DNA of 22,315 bases. Origin: Sphaeroforma arctica JP610. Taxonomy: Eukaryota; Opisthokonta; Ichthyosporea; Ichthyophonida. The stretch covers positions 142,228 to 164,542 of the forward strand of contig NW_014040543.1 of assembly GCF_001186125.1 (NCBI RefSeq). The letters run 5' to 3'. The position numbers and the translations under genes were made by a program. Positions within the stretch are counted from its first letter, which is position 1. Each line of letters begins with the position of its first letter. The notes under the pieces were generated by a model that made no database searches, had not been told where the DNA came from, and was given only the letters and a program-made list of their open reading frames with translations. Below are positions 10,621 to 22,290 of the stretch, in pieces.

Positions 10621-13600
10621 ATGGGTGTGACTGTGTACTTTCTAGGTGCTGTGATAGTCGCACTTTTAGGTGTGTGGCAGAGTGAATCATTTCTATACAC
10701 AAGCCATGAATGCGTGGCAAACGACGGCCCCTTCTCATGCACATATGAGGAGGCGCGTGATAAGTTCCGAGCTGCAATAACCCCATTTTTGAGAGATGCG
10801 AATGATATGCAATCGTATCCTGTCTCTGATGAAGGCCTGGAAATAGGTGTGTATGTCATTCGGCACTTGCATCTGTATGCGTTGGTTCTAGAGAGCTCTG
10901 CTGCGCAAACAATAGCGAATAAGATGAGGACTGCGTAACGGGGAACAAAATTTTGCTTATTGAATTTAATTACTTAATTCGCATAACGAATCTAATTTCA
11001 TAGTTCGAGGCGCATAGAGTACACCCTCAATGTAATGGGTCGGCCTTTCCACCTAACTGTCTGCTGTTCATCAACAGTCTAAATTAAGCATACCTACAGT
11101 TGAGATCGCTTGCGAATCATGCCTCTTCTGATTACGTCATGTACATATATATGTTCCACTTTTCAGTTTCACTTGAATTTTTGCAGTTTCATATGAACGG
11201 CAGTGTACGCCGCAAAGCACTATCTGGCCTGGTACTATACTGTCACCCGAGTGGCACTGGAGCTTCAAACGAGAAGAGGTTTCTCATAATAGAGTTCTTC
11301 CTGAAGTACATATGTGCATGTAGCATGCTATCCTAACTTACGGCCCTTTTTATCGACTCTGTACCTAGACATCGCCTACATTGGCAGCAAAGCGCCAACT
11401 GGCCTGGTTATCCACATGAGTGGCACTCACGGTGTAGAAGCACACGCTGGTGCTGGTGTCCAAACTGACTGGTTGCGAAAGCTGAGCGAAGGTAAGTCTG
11501 GTGCGTGCTATTTTGTTGTTTACTTTCAGAGTAATATATGCTTTCAAGTTGGAATTGATGCTTTTCCGTTGGTATGCTCATGTTGCGGTATTCTGTATAT
11601 CCGTGCTTGATGAAATTTGGTTGTTTATCAAAGTCACGCGCCATCACCGTATATGCGTGGTAAGACAGTGATCGTAATGTGTCGATGATGTGTATACAAT
11701 CCATTTGTACACGCATTATAGTTCGATATCGTGTTACAGTTCGGGTTTAATTTGACCTATCGAACACCCCGTGATGTGCTTGTCACACGGAAAGGTCAAA
11801 GTGCATTCAATTGGTGAATGGGTATGATCTATATATCTCTTATGTCCTGTGTATATTGCGCGCCATCGTAAATCTCTCCTGTGCGTTTAATGAATTGGGT
11901 CTGAGAGTTTACTTACGTTTGTGCCATCCATACCGAGTTGCAAGCTATCGAAATGCCTCAGCTTTAGACTGTGGTGGTGTATTTCTTAGGGATGCATCCG
12001 AAAGTATAATTCCTAGGAAAAAAATAAACATATTAACCGTAAAACATATTTGATAAAAGTACTGGGCGAAGTGTGGATCAGATACTCGTGTTGAGGTATC
12101 GAGAACAATGTGCGGATGCAACATTATTGACATATTTGCACATATTCTTAGACGGGTATTTTATTGGCATCAACAGGGACTGGTGGCAAGGAGGTCACTG
12201 AGTTTATCCAACCGGATCGCAATGTCGGAATAGTCTTCGTATCTTTGCTGAACCCTTATGGTATGAAGTATGGCCGACGATTCAACGAGAATAGCGTTGA
12301 TCTGAATCGCAATCTGTTGACGGATAAGCAGTGGGTATGACTATCATTCGATCCAATTTTGTTTTCGATAAGAACAGTTCAATCTGATCTACGCGCCATG
12401 ATGGCAATCATTGTCATACTGACTGCGTCTTGTATGTATTGTGGTTGTCCATTAAAGATGCGTCGTGACTCATACATTAATGTACTCACCCCAACAGGAA
12501 TCTCTAAAGAAATCTGGTGGTAATGCCAAGAAAGAGTACGAGCAATTCGATGTCCCGCTATTCAACCCTCCGAGACCGGCAGTTTGGTATGTACTCGACC
12601 ACCATTTAAACTTGCAGGCATCTTGATGTAAGTACCAATAACCGCTTTTGTGTGATTGTGTCTTTGTACTGAGAGGCATGTACTTCTATAAGGTTGGGCG
12701 GACACAATTCAAATCGTCTCTATTGAGCATAAAGCGAATACTCAGTGATTGTGCAGCCTGCATATGAACATCGATTTTCTAATCACATCGGGAATTCGTA
12801 TGTGCGCTAAAGTCTCACGGATACACACTTCGTTTGTATATTCGTGTCTGCAGGTCCGACAGCTGGCTCACTCTACCCAAGGCGCTGTACTACACGGTCA
12901 TATATGGTGTCAATACGCTCAAAACAGCCGTGGTCACGGGGCAGTACTACAATCCAAAAGGTAAGCGGGGGCTTTTTTTTGCGCTGAACATTAAGTGTAT
13001 GTTTGTAATTATAACTCTTGTTGTGTACTGAATTTTCCTTTTACATTAGGGACTTTCTACACTGAACGTTTATTCGATGTCCTGTGAACATAATTCCTCT
13101 GACGTTCGCTCAATCTCTGTTTTTCATCAGGAATTTTCTACACTGGAGATAAAATTCAGCCAAGCTACCAGGCTGTGACTGACTACTTCCAGAACCGGAG
13201 TGAACTATTTTCAAATGTATGTATGAATGTCTATGATACCGTTATACACTATTCGTCTTAAATCGCTTCGATCTCCGTAGTATATCCCAGCAGCCATTAT
13301 ATCGGTGTGGTCAACTTGTCTATGACAGTATCGTATTCCCTTCCCCGTCTGTGTGGTATACGGACACTTGCTGTAATCTTCTTGAGTATAATTCAGATGG
13401 ATAATTTTTTAAAAGTAAGAATCATCCAGTTTCCTCCCTTGAGCTACATTGTCTGTTACCTATGCATGACAAACACTACGATTAACTAGATCATTTCTCT
13501 GTGCTTGATGTAGGTACGGACAACTATGATTGTCGATGTCCATACGGGCCTCGGGCCTGCGGGTATAGACACCTTGATGCCTGATTCAGACGCAGTCTGC

Positions 13601-14186
13601 AATTACTTCCCAGGAGCCCCGGTGTGCGATTCGCATGCCTCCGAAGCAACAACTGAAGTTGCCGCCGGATATGAGCTTGTATGGGGCACCACCTCAAAAC
13701 TGATAACGGTATGATGTCCCCCCACGACTTGCTTAAGTATTTTAAACTGCAAATAACTGAAATAATACCACATTCATCAAAGATGAGACTCTCTTCTGCT
13801 ACGTTATTTTGGGCTCTGGCACTCTCAAAATACAGGCACTCGCCTGCGAGTGCATGGTTACATTCTTTTGAATTGAACGTAAACAGATCACAATTGACAT
13901 CTTTTCATTGCTGTATTATATTAAATAGGCGCTACCTTTGGGTATTCCGGGCTCACATATGCACGTGTGCCAAGAGTTCGGCACTGTTCCTGGAATTATG
14001 GTGGTAAATGCTTTGGTTCTGGAGAACATGGCCTATCACTACGGCACGAGTGGGGTATCTCGTGAGACTTTTCAACAAGGACTTCGAGATGCTTTCTACG
14101 TACGAAATGATGCATGGGAAGAGTTGGTCCGTGCAAGAGGCGCGCTAGTACTTGAGCAAGCCATAGTAGGTGTATCCAAGGCCTGA
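10621..14186 (+). CDS. Secreted M14/DUF2817-type zinc carboxypeptidase-like protein, 413 aa, 8 exons
   Basis: Exons are 10621-10846, 11369-11491, 12177-12334, 12498-12586, 12854-12960, 13131-13216, 13514-13708 and 13929-14186. All borders are GT-AG and all phases agree. The ATG has A at -3 and G at +4. Residues 1 to about 22 form a hydrophobic signal peptide. The zinc-peptidase hallmarks of the family are present: HGVE (His96, Glu99) within MSGTHGVE, NPYG (142-145), Arg150/151, VDLNRN (157-162), DVHTGLG with His273 as likely third zinc ligand, and QEFGT with Glu344 as likely catalytic base. The set and order fit the M14-like DUF2817 family, best known in bacteria at roughly this length. Cleavage of a C-terminal residue or amide-like bond outside the cell or in the secretory pathway is inferred; the substrate is unknown. 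The gene looks intact. Confidence 0.9.
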
Positions 14187-14217
14187 GGAAATGGAGCGCA
14201 GGCGTTCCTACTTTCTA

Positions 14218-14223
14218 AATAAA
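14218..14223 (+). terminator. Poly(A) signal AATAAA of the M14-like gene
   Basis: The hexamer starts 32 nt after the TGA at 14184-14186, which gives a very short 3' UTR. Confidence 0.75.
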
Positions 14224-16761
14224 AGTCTCAAACCAACATCTAATTGGTGTCACCTATAGTGGTGAGTAATCCTGCATATGTTTCTTCCGTTTTTACACTC
14301 GTAAAATTAATGAGTAACAAAATTGTGAAATTGATGGAAACATAGATTCAAAATTGTGGCCAAATTAATCTACCTAGAATCAGGGTTCCTTTCTTGTCCA
14401 AAAATATTTGGGGTGATTCCCTTGACATTCCGACTGGATATGCTTAAACCGATATCGGCTCTTCCCGTAGCGGCAGAATATCTGCTGCTAAATTCTAGAT
14501 TTTAGCTAGATGCGGTATGTGTATGAGGCAGGCGAGGCATGTCCATCGCAAGGTTGAACAATACCTGCGTGGCTGTCAAGTAAAGACATCTCGGCTGTGT
14601 TAAGAACCCAATTCGCTGAGATAGAAAACAATTGATAGCTACGATTGGCAATGCGAAAATGTAACGAACACCCACTACGCGAGTATAGTGATGCAATCGG
14701 TTCGAGTTTAGTATATACAAGATTTTTGTAAAGATAAAATATATTTTCAAGGCGCAATCCTGGGCTGCACCTCATGTCACGAGCTTTTGCTGCACTGAGG
14801 ATTTAAACCTAGACATACTAGACTTCTCATTGATTATGTTCCATTGACATGCACGATTGTAATCGGCGAGTAGGAAGTTAAAAACGACTTAGTAAAACAA
14901 TTTAGGATCGGATACTCCAATGCAAATAATCAAGAAATACAATTTAAAGTCAAGCAATACACTTTACTTATACATCAGTCGGTCATAGACCGTTGTTGCC
15001 ACATATTTTATTTACATTTACGACAACTCGGCATCTCCATATTCCATTTTTAAACCCCTTTTCTATTTGTGGATCTGTTGAAAGGTGAAAGGGATGAAGG
15101 CCGTGAAGTCATGGACTCATGATGCACATGAAGCTCACTATCCTCGCTCATCATACTGTAGACTACTACTACTACTAGTAGAGTAATCTGCTTTAATATC
15201 TATATTTAGAGTGTACTTGGAACTCAAGGCTCAAAACTGAGAGTACCGACCTCTCTCTAGGCTACAGAGACCGACCTGGGCTACAGAGTACAGTACTACT
15301 GTATTTACTATTTATATATTTAAGAGATTTTAGAGTAGGAGTCTTACCTAGTAGGCTAGTACCCACTATCCAAATTCAAAATTGGATGCTCCCCTTCTCG
15401 TTCTGTGTGGATCAGTGATCGATCAGAAGACTGTAAAAAGTAAACAAGTAATTTTTATGTTTATCTGGGTCATCCGTGGCTTCGGAGTACGGAAAAATAT
15501 ACTATATACTTATAAAACTTAAAAAGTTCAACAATCAAAAAGCTTCATTTTATTGTCGTTTGGTGAAATTAGTAATAACACATACATATTTGTTAATTTT
15601 TATACATTGTTTTGAAATAACAACAAAACAAAAATACTATTGACACACAAGAAGAAGACTGTTCGACAGTTCGACTCGGTTATTTATTTATCAGTATTGG
15701 CTATTGAGCATTCAGTCGTGTTGGCTCATGAGTCATGAGTCATGACTGTTGTGCTCAGTTCAATCTCAGCCTTCAGACTTCAGTGCGAGTTCAGAGTGAC
15801 TTCAGTTCTATTTGTTGTTTAATTTAAAAAAAAAATACTTTTTTTAAGTTTGTCACAGGATTCCCAGCAGAGGCCAGAGATCCAGTCACTGACTCGCGTC
15901 TCAGACTTCCATCATCCATCCTGTGTAATTGACTATTTAATTGTGTACAGTATGTATACTGTATAGTGTATACATACATTTTGTTTTTGTTATAGAAAAA
16001 CAAAAGAGCAAATAAAATTCAAACAATCAACGAATCAATGATTAGAAGAGTTTTTTAAGACTTCCTCTTGTATTTGTATCTGACCTTCTGGTAAACGTTT
16101 CCGACCCCTGTGTCGGAAACCGATCACTCTAAAATATCTTTAAAAGTCTCAGCTTCAGATTTGTCAGAGAGTTTTCGAGGAATTTGAATTGAAAATATTT
16201 CATAAAATATCGTTTACCAGAGGTAAGACGAACAATATTTGTATGTAGGAAACAGACAAACAAGAGTGTTGTTTTGTTAACAAAAAGGATTCAATAATGT
16301 CGAAAAAAAAAAATAGTAATTCAGGCGCCAATGAAACGTCGAAGTGCCTTATTTTACATACAGTTCTGCTGCGCCCGTCCCCGTGACCCGCGTCCCGCCG
16401 TCCCGACGTCCCGACATGCCACAATATATATATAGCAAAAGTCAGTATAAAAATAAGTACAAATGTAAATATAAAATATACTCAAAACAGCAATGAAGCT
16501 TTGATACATAGTAACGTGTACGAACCAAAAAAAAGAAGTCTCGGTGATCTTGATGACGTGAGAGAGATTAATAATATTTTACACGGGGCAATCCCTTTTT
16601 GTTGTATTTAGAAAGCCGCGGCGGATTACTCACCTCTGGATCTACCAGGGATATACTGTCGAAAATTGCACTATTAGCAAAGTTTCGCATATAAAAGTCA
16701 CTATATTGAGTGTATTCTATCCATTGCCTATTTGAACCTGATACTATCAACACGGGCATAA
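14224..16761. other. AT-rich gene-poor island between the M14-like and beta-helix genes
   Basis: These 2.5 kb contain no supported gene. Open frames of up to 89 codons on the minus strand near 14502-14775 have no recognisable domain. Visible content is AT-rich simple DNA, a CTA trinucleotide run near 15163-15176, a duplicated GGCTACAGAG near 15260-15286, a TCATGAG heptamer array and a short GC-rich patch of repeated CCCG/GTCCCG at about 16375-16415. The last few hundred bases must carry the promoter of the downstream gene. Confidence 0.6.
15726..15746 (+). repeat. Heptamer array TCATGAG x3
   Basis: The units are TCATGAG, TCATGAG and TCATGAC. CTCATGAG is itself a palindrome. This is the only clear 7-nt-period array found in the second island. 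Confidence 0.8.
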
Positions 16762-18546
16762 ATGTTTCTCGTCACCACACTTGTTCTCGCAGTCGCTGCG
16801 TCTCTCGATGGCCAACCAATTGACACGCCAATTGGTACTGCGAGAACTACTACGTTAGGCAACAATTGTGCCACATGTGAGAACGGAATTTGGCTTCAAT
16901 CGGGAAACACATGCTACGATAACCTAGCCTTGGCCATCTACTCGAACTTCGCAAACGAACCTTTATACATCTCTGGAACAATCGAAGTTGAGAACGAAAT
17001 CGCGCTTCTGTCCAGTATCAAATTGGTTGGGAGTAGTTGCGGCGCAAGCATATCAAAGCCTAAGATTGTATCCAGAATAGATGATGACTATGATGCCATA
17101 TTTGTGCTATCAGGTCAGGATGGTGCCACCTATCATTTTGAGAATATACATTTCGAAAATGGTGACGATCGGTCTCGCTTGATCCGTACAGGTATGTTTA
17201 AAAAAATTTCGTATTAATGTTACAAACTTTCTCTCGGATCGAAAATTCACTATACCTAGTTGTTCCTCAGACTTTTCGACAATTTTCATGTATTGGTCGA
17301 ACGATGTGGAATGTGGCAATGATTGACCACATACATATAGATGGTACCTTTATGGTTGTGATATAGAGGTCATGTTTGATCCAATAGATGATATAGAGGT
17401 CAAAAATGTGCGACCCTGAGAGGTGTTTTGTTGTGCATCCATATCCACGTGGGAACACAATCATTCGCAGTTCTTGCTGAGTATAATTATTAAACCAAAT
17501 ACAGAACAATTCGCATGGCTGTGGATGCTTGCGCTAGCATACAAGGGTACATACCGCACATGTTTATTCAGTGTGCACTATATCTTGACGATGACGATAT
17601 ACTCGAATAGTACACGAGAGCTTCGCGAATAGTACATGAGAACTGACATGCTTGCACACTGAATATTTCTGTTGGGTATACAGCTGAAGTGGACGAGGAT
17701 CAAGAGGAAACAGATGATGCGGGCTGGTCGGACATGCCCGCATACAATCTTGCACTTATCGACATCGTTGCCGAAAAATTTGAGACTAAAGCAAGAGGTG
17801 GATCTGCCGTATTCATGCAAGTCGCAAGAAGTGTACTCATAGACGGTTCCACATTCTCACAAAACAATGTGGCTGACCCCGGGAAAGAACTTTACGGTGG
17901 AGGTGGTGCCGTGTGGATCCACGAGGTTCCCAAAGGTAACTCTGTGGTTGTCCAAAACTCGATATTCACTGAAAATACGATGGAATTTGAACACGGACTA
18001 GGAGCAGCTTTCTACATAGCACACATTGATGGGGCGGCGAGCATACTCAATTGTGTGTTCAGGGACAACGCTGCTGCAGACGGCGCCGCCATTCATATTT
18101 CTCGAACGGATACCAGCGGTAGTGTGATCATCAACAGCACTTTTCAGAACAATAGAGCCGCTTCTGACTGGGGTGCACGTGGCTCTGCGCTGCGCTTCAA
18201 GTACATCTACGGTAGTGTGTCAATTGATGGTGTCTATACAGATAACGAGACCGCCGACGGCAGATCCCTCATAGCAAACAATAGGGTTGGATCAGGTGCG
18301 TCAGTGCGCTTAGCAGGTACTTTTATCAACAACGATTGTCGACAGGGAGGCGCGGTGTGGGATTCGCACATGGAGTTTGGTGGGGTCATGACAATTAGCA
18401 GTGGTACATCAATGGTGGACAATGACAGTGATGTCAATCCTGGGACAGTGATACGTCTTGCGGGGGCGAACGAAGGCGATGCGACGACCTATAAGTCAGC
18501 GGATTGGGTAAACAGTTTGACAGAAGATACTATGATCACGCTCTAG
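16762..18546 (+). CDS. Secreted parallel beta-helix protein with FxxN/GGA repeats, 430 aa, 2 exons
   Basis: Exons 16762-17191 and 17684-18546 are joined by a phase-1 GT-AG intron of 492 nt. Residues 1 to about 15 (FLVTTLVLAVAAS) form a signal peptide, so the product is probably secreted or on the cell surface. A Cys-rich segment follows (C36, C39, C51). The second half carries at least six units of the form F/Y-x-x-N, spacer, G-(G/A)-A-x-x-I, for example FSQNN then GGGGAVWI, FTENT then GLGAAFYI, FRDNA then DGAAIHI, FQNNR then GSALRF, and FINND then QGGAVWD. This resembles pectate-lyase-like right-handed helices and the repeats of chlamydial polymorphic membrane proteins. No catalytic residues or membrane anchor are evident. 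It could be an adhesin, a wall-binding protein or a carbohydrate-active protein; the function is unknown. Confidence 0.85.
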
Positions 18547-18553
18547 TTGCAGT

Positions 18554-18761
18554 TGTAGATCAATACTTCAAACCAGGGTACATCTGTAGATCAATGCTCC
18601 AAACCACGATGTAGTTGTAGATCAATGCTCCAAACCACGATGTAGTTGTAGATCAATGCTTGAAAACATAATTTAATTGTAGATCAAATCTTTAAACCAC
18701 TAGGTATCTGTAGATCAATGCTTCGAAACAAATTTAATTGTAGATCAATAAAATTTATAAG
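18554..18761 (+). repeat. 31-bp tandem array filling the 3' UTR of the beta-helix gene
   Basis: Seven head-to-tail units begin TGTAGATCAA. They start at 18554, 18585, 18616, 18647, 18678, 18709 (30 bp) and 18739 (partial). Units 2 and 3 are identical, and the outer ones diverge in their second half. The array starts 8 nt after the stop codon, and the last unit carries the AATAAA signal, so almost the whole 3' UTR is repeat. The first 10 nt of every unit are invariant. Confidence 0.95.
18747..18752 (+). terminator. Poly(A) signal AATAAA of the beta-helix gene
   Basis: This canonical hexamer lies inside the last, degenerate repeat unit, about 200 nt after the stop codon. Confidence 0.75.
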
Positions 18762-18922
18762 AATTAAGAATAATAAGTGGTCTTCTGTGGACACACCTCG
18801 CGCATGCAAACTAGATGCAGCCAAATCAAATTCTTTACTACGTTCTGCTACAATAATTAGTACGGAATAGTGATCCATCACATACAATTAGTATACTTTA
18901 TCGTATTGTGAAAACATTGTTT

Positions 18923-19264
18923 TCAGCTTCGTCCTTGTTCATTGAGGAAACGAATCTTGTTGACGATGGTTTCCAGTTCATACTTAGCTTGGATAAACTG
19001 CTTTCGACTGCCACTTAACCGAAGGAGGTTTTACCATCAATGTACTAGCATCCATCTATGTATTGTCATCCACCTATGTACTATCGGTTATTACTTTATG
19101 TACTATATTTTATAGTATGCTAAACAACATAATCATACTACAGACCCTGATAAAATCTTCTTTAGAGTTTTATCCTGTCGAAGAGCCATATCCACCGCCG
19201 TAGCATCTGTGTTTAGCCGAATCCGTCGATGAAAATCAGTGACGCAGGGCTCCGAGTGTATCAC
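18923..19264 (-). CDS. Candidate 3' exons of an unidentified minus-strand gene
   Basis: Two phase-0 segments read well on the minus strand. The first, 19264-19142, is 41 codons. It follows a pyrimidine-rich acceptor (CCCTAAAACAG) and contains DFHRRIRLNTDATAVD and MALRQDKTLKKIL, ending at a GTAGTA donor. The second, 18997-18923, is 24 codons. It follows AAAGCAG, contains QAKYELETIVNKIRFL and ends at TGA. Together they read as a charged, helical, perhaps coiled-coil C-terminus. I do not recognise the family. A further upstream exon near 19390-19319 (containing CIIFGAADKLTNWY) is phase-compatible but weaker. No convincing start was found in the 320 nt left before the ORC1 stop, so the model is partial. 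It could be a small gene, a gene remnant or an alternative 3' end of a longer ORC1 transcript. Confidence 0.35.
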
Positions 19265-19583
19265 CTGTTTTAGGGTCGGGGTAGGTAAGGGATTATGAAA
19301 CAATAAACACCAGAAGCACCCTCAGGCACCTGTACCAATTCGTTAATTTGTCAGCCGCCCCAAAGATTATGCAGCCGTGCTCTTGCGGCGACTAACAATG
19401 TAGGCAACAATTCTTATTCTGCGACAGAAATCGACGATACACTTTCATTTCGCAGATGACCATTTCACTGCGAGTTGCAGGGGCGTTTGGTGTCGTGAAG
19501 GTGGGGGCATGTACACCTTAGTCAGATGATCAACAATGATTTGATAATAATGATTAAAAATAATTTAAAAAGGGTGGAGATCA

Positions 19584-21930
19584 CTACGCCTTATATGTAT
19601 GTGATTGTTTTAAACATTTTACACACAAGACGTAGAGATCATTGCCCTGGATTCTTACAACAGCACGACTGCATTTCTCTATGCGTACCCTCATTGCCGA
19701 TAACACCCGAGCGATGCCAGATATCTGACTCTCCGATGGCGAATTGAAAGAATGTGATTTGCAGATCTTCAGGAATTGACCGATAATCTGGTGCAACCGT
19801 GCCTCTTCCATACCTGAACGTTTCAGTACCTGAGACGTTCAAGAGGTTAAAGGTACAGAACAGTGTCTTGAGATAATGCGCACACAGCAGGACACACAAC
19901 TGTTCTACTGTGAGGCAATAGCAGTTGTCCATGATAGCTATAGCCGTAAGAGTAGGATGTAAAGCGTACCTCTAATGCTGATATACTATGGTGTAAACTG
20001 AGGGAATGTGCTCCACATTACCCATAGGCTACAACATACTGCGCGAGGCGTAGTGTGTTGTGCGTCGCTGGTTGCAAGTTTATGTTTTACCGCATGCGGG
20101 AGAATTGTGAGAAAAAACTGACCAATCCTACGAATGCCACAGTCTGCATATAGGTGTATGCGAGTACAAAGGAGCCATTCGCGCAAGTAACATATGCGAA
20201 TCAATATTTGGCAGGTGGTAAAGCAGAGACTGCGAGGGGCCATTTCCAATAGCACAACATAGGCGTTTTGCTAAGACCTACATGAATGCGCATAGGAAAA
20301 GAAAAGCGATTATGCAAGATATACGTGGATCATACGTCAAGCAATATTAGCAGCTGAAGGTCTTCTTCACGTAGCACTAATACACAATATCGCTAGAATT
20401 GTGTTTAGTTCCGTCGGGTCGGTAGCTTGTGCTATCGATAACGTAGCCATGACTACCACGTGTTTGTTGACTTACCTGGAGCAGTGAGACCAGAAAAAGC
20501 TGTTGTTGCCAGCTACTGTTGCGTACACTTACAACGGTCGTGTTCTTATGCATCCTCTTGATCACGGCGTCTATTTCCGGGATACCGACCTTCCGAACAC
20601 ATGTGAATGGGTATGGAAACGGGAACAGGCTGAACACACAACATCACAAGCAAACACATCCGCTACGGTTCGCTTAACAATACTCAACCGTTCAATCAAT
20701 CAGCGCCTCTGAGGTATCAAGTATGTGCTTGTGGGCGCTCACAGAATTAAAAAGGTCCGGCGAGACTAAAATACCCATGTAGCAGTTAGAACCACTTCAA
20801 GTTGCAACTCAACGCCCCAGTGTGTTTTTGACCGTCCTATGCATGTAACATCCCTTCAACACCATGTTTCGAAGAGATAAGCACACGAACACAGACATAA
20901 TAAACCACTGTGATACGATCACAGCATCCTAACGGGCACGTATTTACTAGCACACCAAGTATCCCTTCCTGTCCTCACCTTTTTGAGTTCACCTTCTGCC
21001 CTCTCCTGGGCCATCTCAGTTGCGGCGCGACAAATATCCAAACACCTCCGAGCATCACCTGATGTAGCGGCTATCTTACGCGCACACAGCTCTATGGCTT
21101 CGGGCTGATGGGCAGTGTTGTGGGGGTCAGAAGAGATCGATTAATACACTAGCACAATAAATGGATATGTTCAGGCTTTTGGTTGGTTCAATGACCTCAG
21201 TTTGGAGGTGATAGGGCCAAGAGCCGGTCAGTATATGGTCCGTATAAAGTATAAAAATGATAGATTAGTAGGTAAACATTATTGCAGGAATAAGCGTAGA
21301 TGAAACAAGATGAACGTTATAGTTGACAAGATACACATTAATATTTGTGTTGTCCAAACAAGCGTGCAAGCGCTGAGGGATTACTGTCTTTGATGCTTGA
21401 CCCATACAATTAGCGCATACACAACGACAGACCCAGCGCAACAACGCGCTACCAAGCCAAGTACCATAACACTACGTTATACTCGACAGACACGCCTTAG
21501 AAACTTTCAATTAAAACCATTCTTGTTGTGTCAGACACACCACATCTTTTCGATAAACAGATCATACTGTTTAAGCAATCCCCCTAACGAAGTGTCGCAG
21601 AAATCGTCTGGGTCTGTGACAATACGCACAAACACACACAAATACACACGCGCACAAACACACACACATACACACACGCATATATCTATATATATATATA
21701 TATTATAAACCCACATGACAAGCCCATTCAACGAGCACACCTTAAACACGACCAGATTTTCTAACCGGGACGTGACGATAATCTTCAGCTGTTCATGAGT
21801 GTAGGGTTCAAAGGTTACTCTGTTCATGCCGAGTCGAGAGGCTTCCTTGTTGGTTAGAAGTCTCTCTGGCAAGTCCATAGTGTTTGCGATGGTCAATACA
21901 ACCAGCCGGGCGTGCTTGCTCATCGGCCAA
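19584..21930 (-). CDS. ORC1: Origin recognition complex subunit 1 (ORC1), C-terminal 224 residues (4 exons, 5' end outside window)
   Basis: ORC1 is the AAA+ ATPase subunit of the origin recognition complex that marks replication origins and helps load MCM. Minus-strand exons in transcript order are 21930-21741, 21104-20979, 20589-20476 and 19829-19584. All have GT-AG borders. The entry intron is phase 2 and the others are phase 0. Exon 1 carries [11 protein letters not shown] and the sensor-1 region [10 protein letters not shown], then SRLG and FEPYTHEQL. Exon 2 carries the sensor-2 motif [17 protein letters not shown]. Exon 3 carries the helical [11 protein letters not shown]. Exon 4 starts [15 protein letters not shown] and forms the C-terminal winged helix, ending SHTYKA at TAG. 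TMDLPER and SRLG favour ORC1 over the paralogue CDC6. The Walker A and B exons must lie to the right. Gene and direction are certain; exon 3 is the least conserved. Confidence 0.93.
21625..21703 (+). repeat. Imperfect CA repeat followed by TA repeat in an ORC1 intron
   Basis: A broken (CA)n tract runs from about 21625 to 21679 and is followed by (TA)n to about 21703. It lies in the intron between the two rightmost ORC1 exons and is ordinary microsatellite DNA. Confidence 0.85.
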
Positions 21931-22254
21931 CTGTATGGGATGAGAGTACTAGTGAGCTGGATAATAACTTATGCAGGTAATGGGGAAACCCACTAAAATG
22001 GCAAACACTATGTACAGTTGCATATCTTTGTATTTGAACATAGTACAACAATAACCGCAAGGGGATGTTTGTCACTATGCCATTTACTAATGTGATTTTT
22101 GAAGTGTGCGTGGGGGAGAACTAATTTGCGTGACATTTTGTCTAAACCCAACATCGATAGACGATTCTAGACTATTTACACGAACCGTCGTACTACCCAC
22201 ATCCGGAAAAACGCAGAGATATTCTGACCCTGCGGTATAGTGACATGCTCGGGC

Positions 22255-22290
<36 letters not shown>

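Noticed and set aside
14502-14775. Overlapping 82- and 89-codon minus-strand frames in the second island
   Set aside because: They have no domain, no nearby splice partners and AT-rich surroundings. This is chance-level length.
8291-16761. Transposon or virus-derived element in the AT-rich islands
   Set aside because: I found no transposase, polymerase or capsid-like frame, no paired terminal repeats and no target-site duplication. Only simple repeats are visible.
18554-18761. CRISPR-like direct repeats
   Set aside because: The units are contiguous without spacers and lie in a eukaryotic 3' UTR.
19639-19932. 97-codon minus-strand frame ([13 protein letters not shown]...)
   Set aside because: It overlaps the ORC1 winged-helix exon 19829-19584 in a different frame; the ORC1 frame aligns with the family and this one does not.
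20006-20255. Minus-strand frame and a phase-0 candidate exon in the ORC1 intron 19830-20475
   Set aside because: The acceptor at 20261-20262 looks usable, but the peptide does not fit ORC1. Direct joining of 20476 to 19829 gives the expected SLLQ-VLKRSG continuity.
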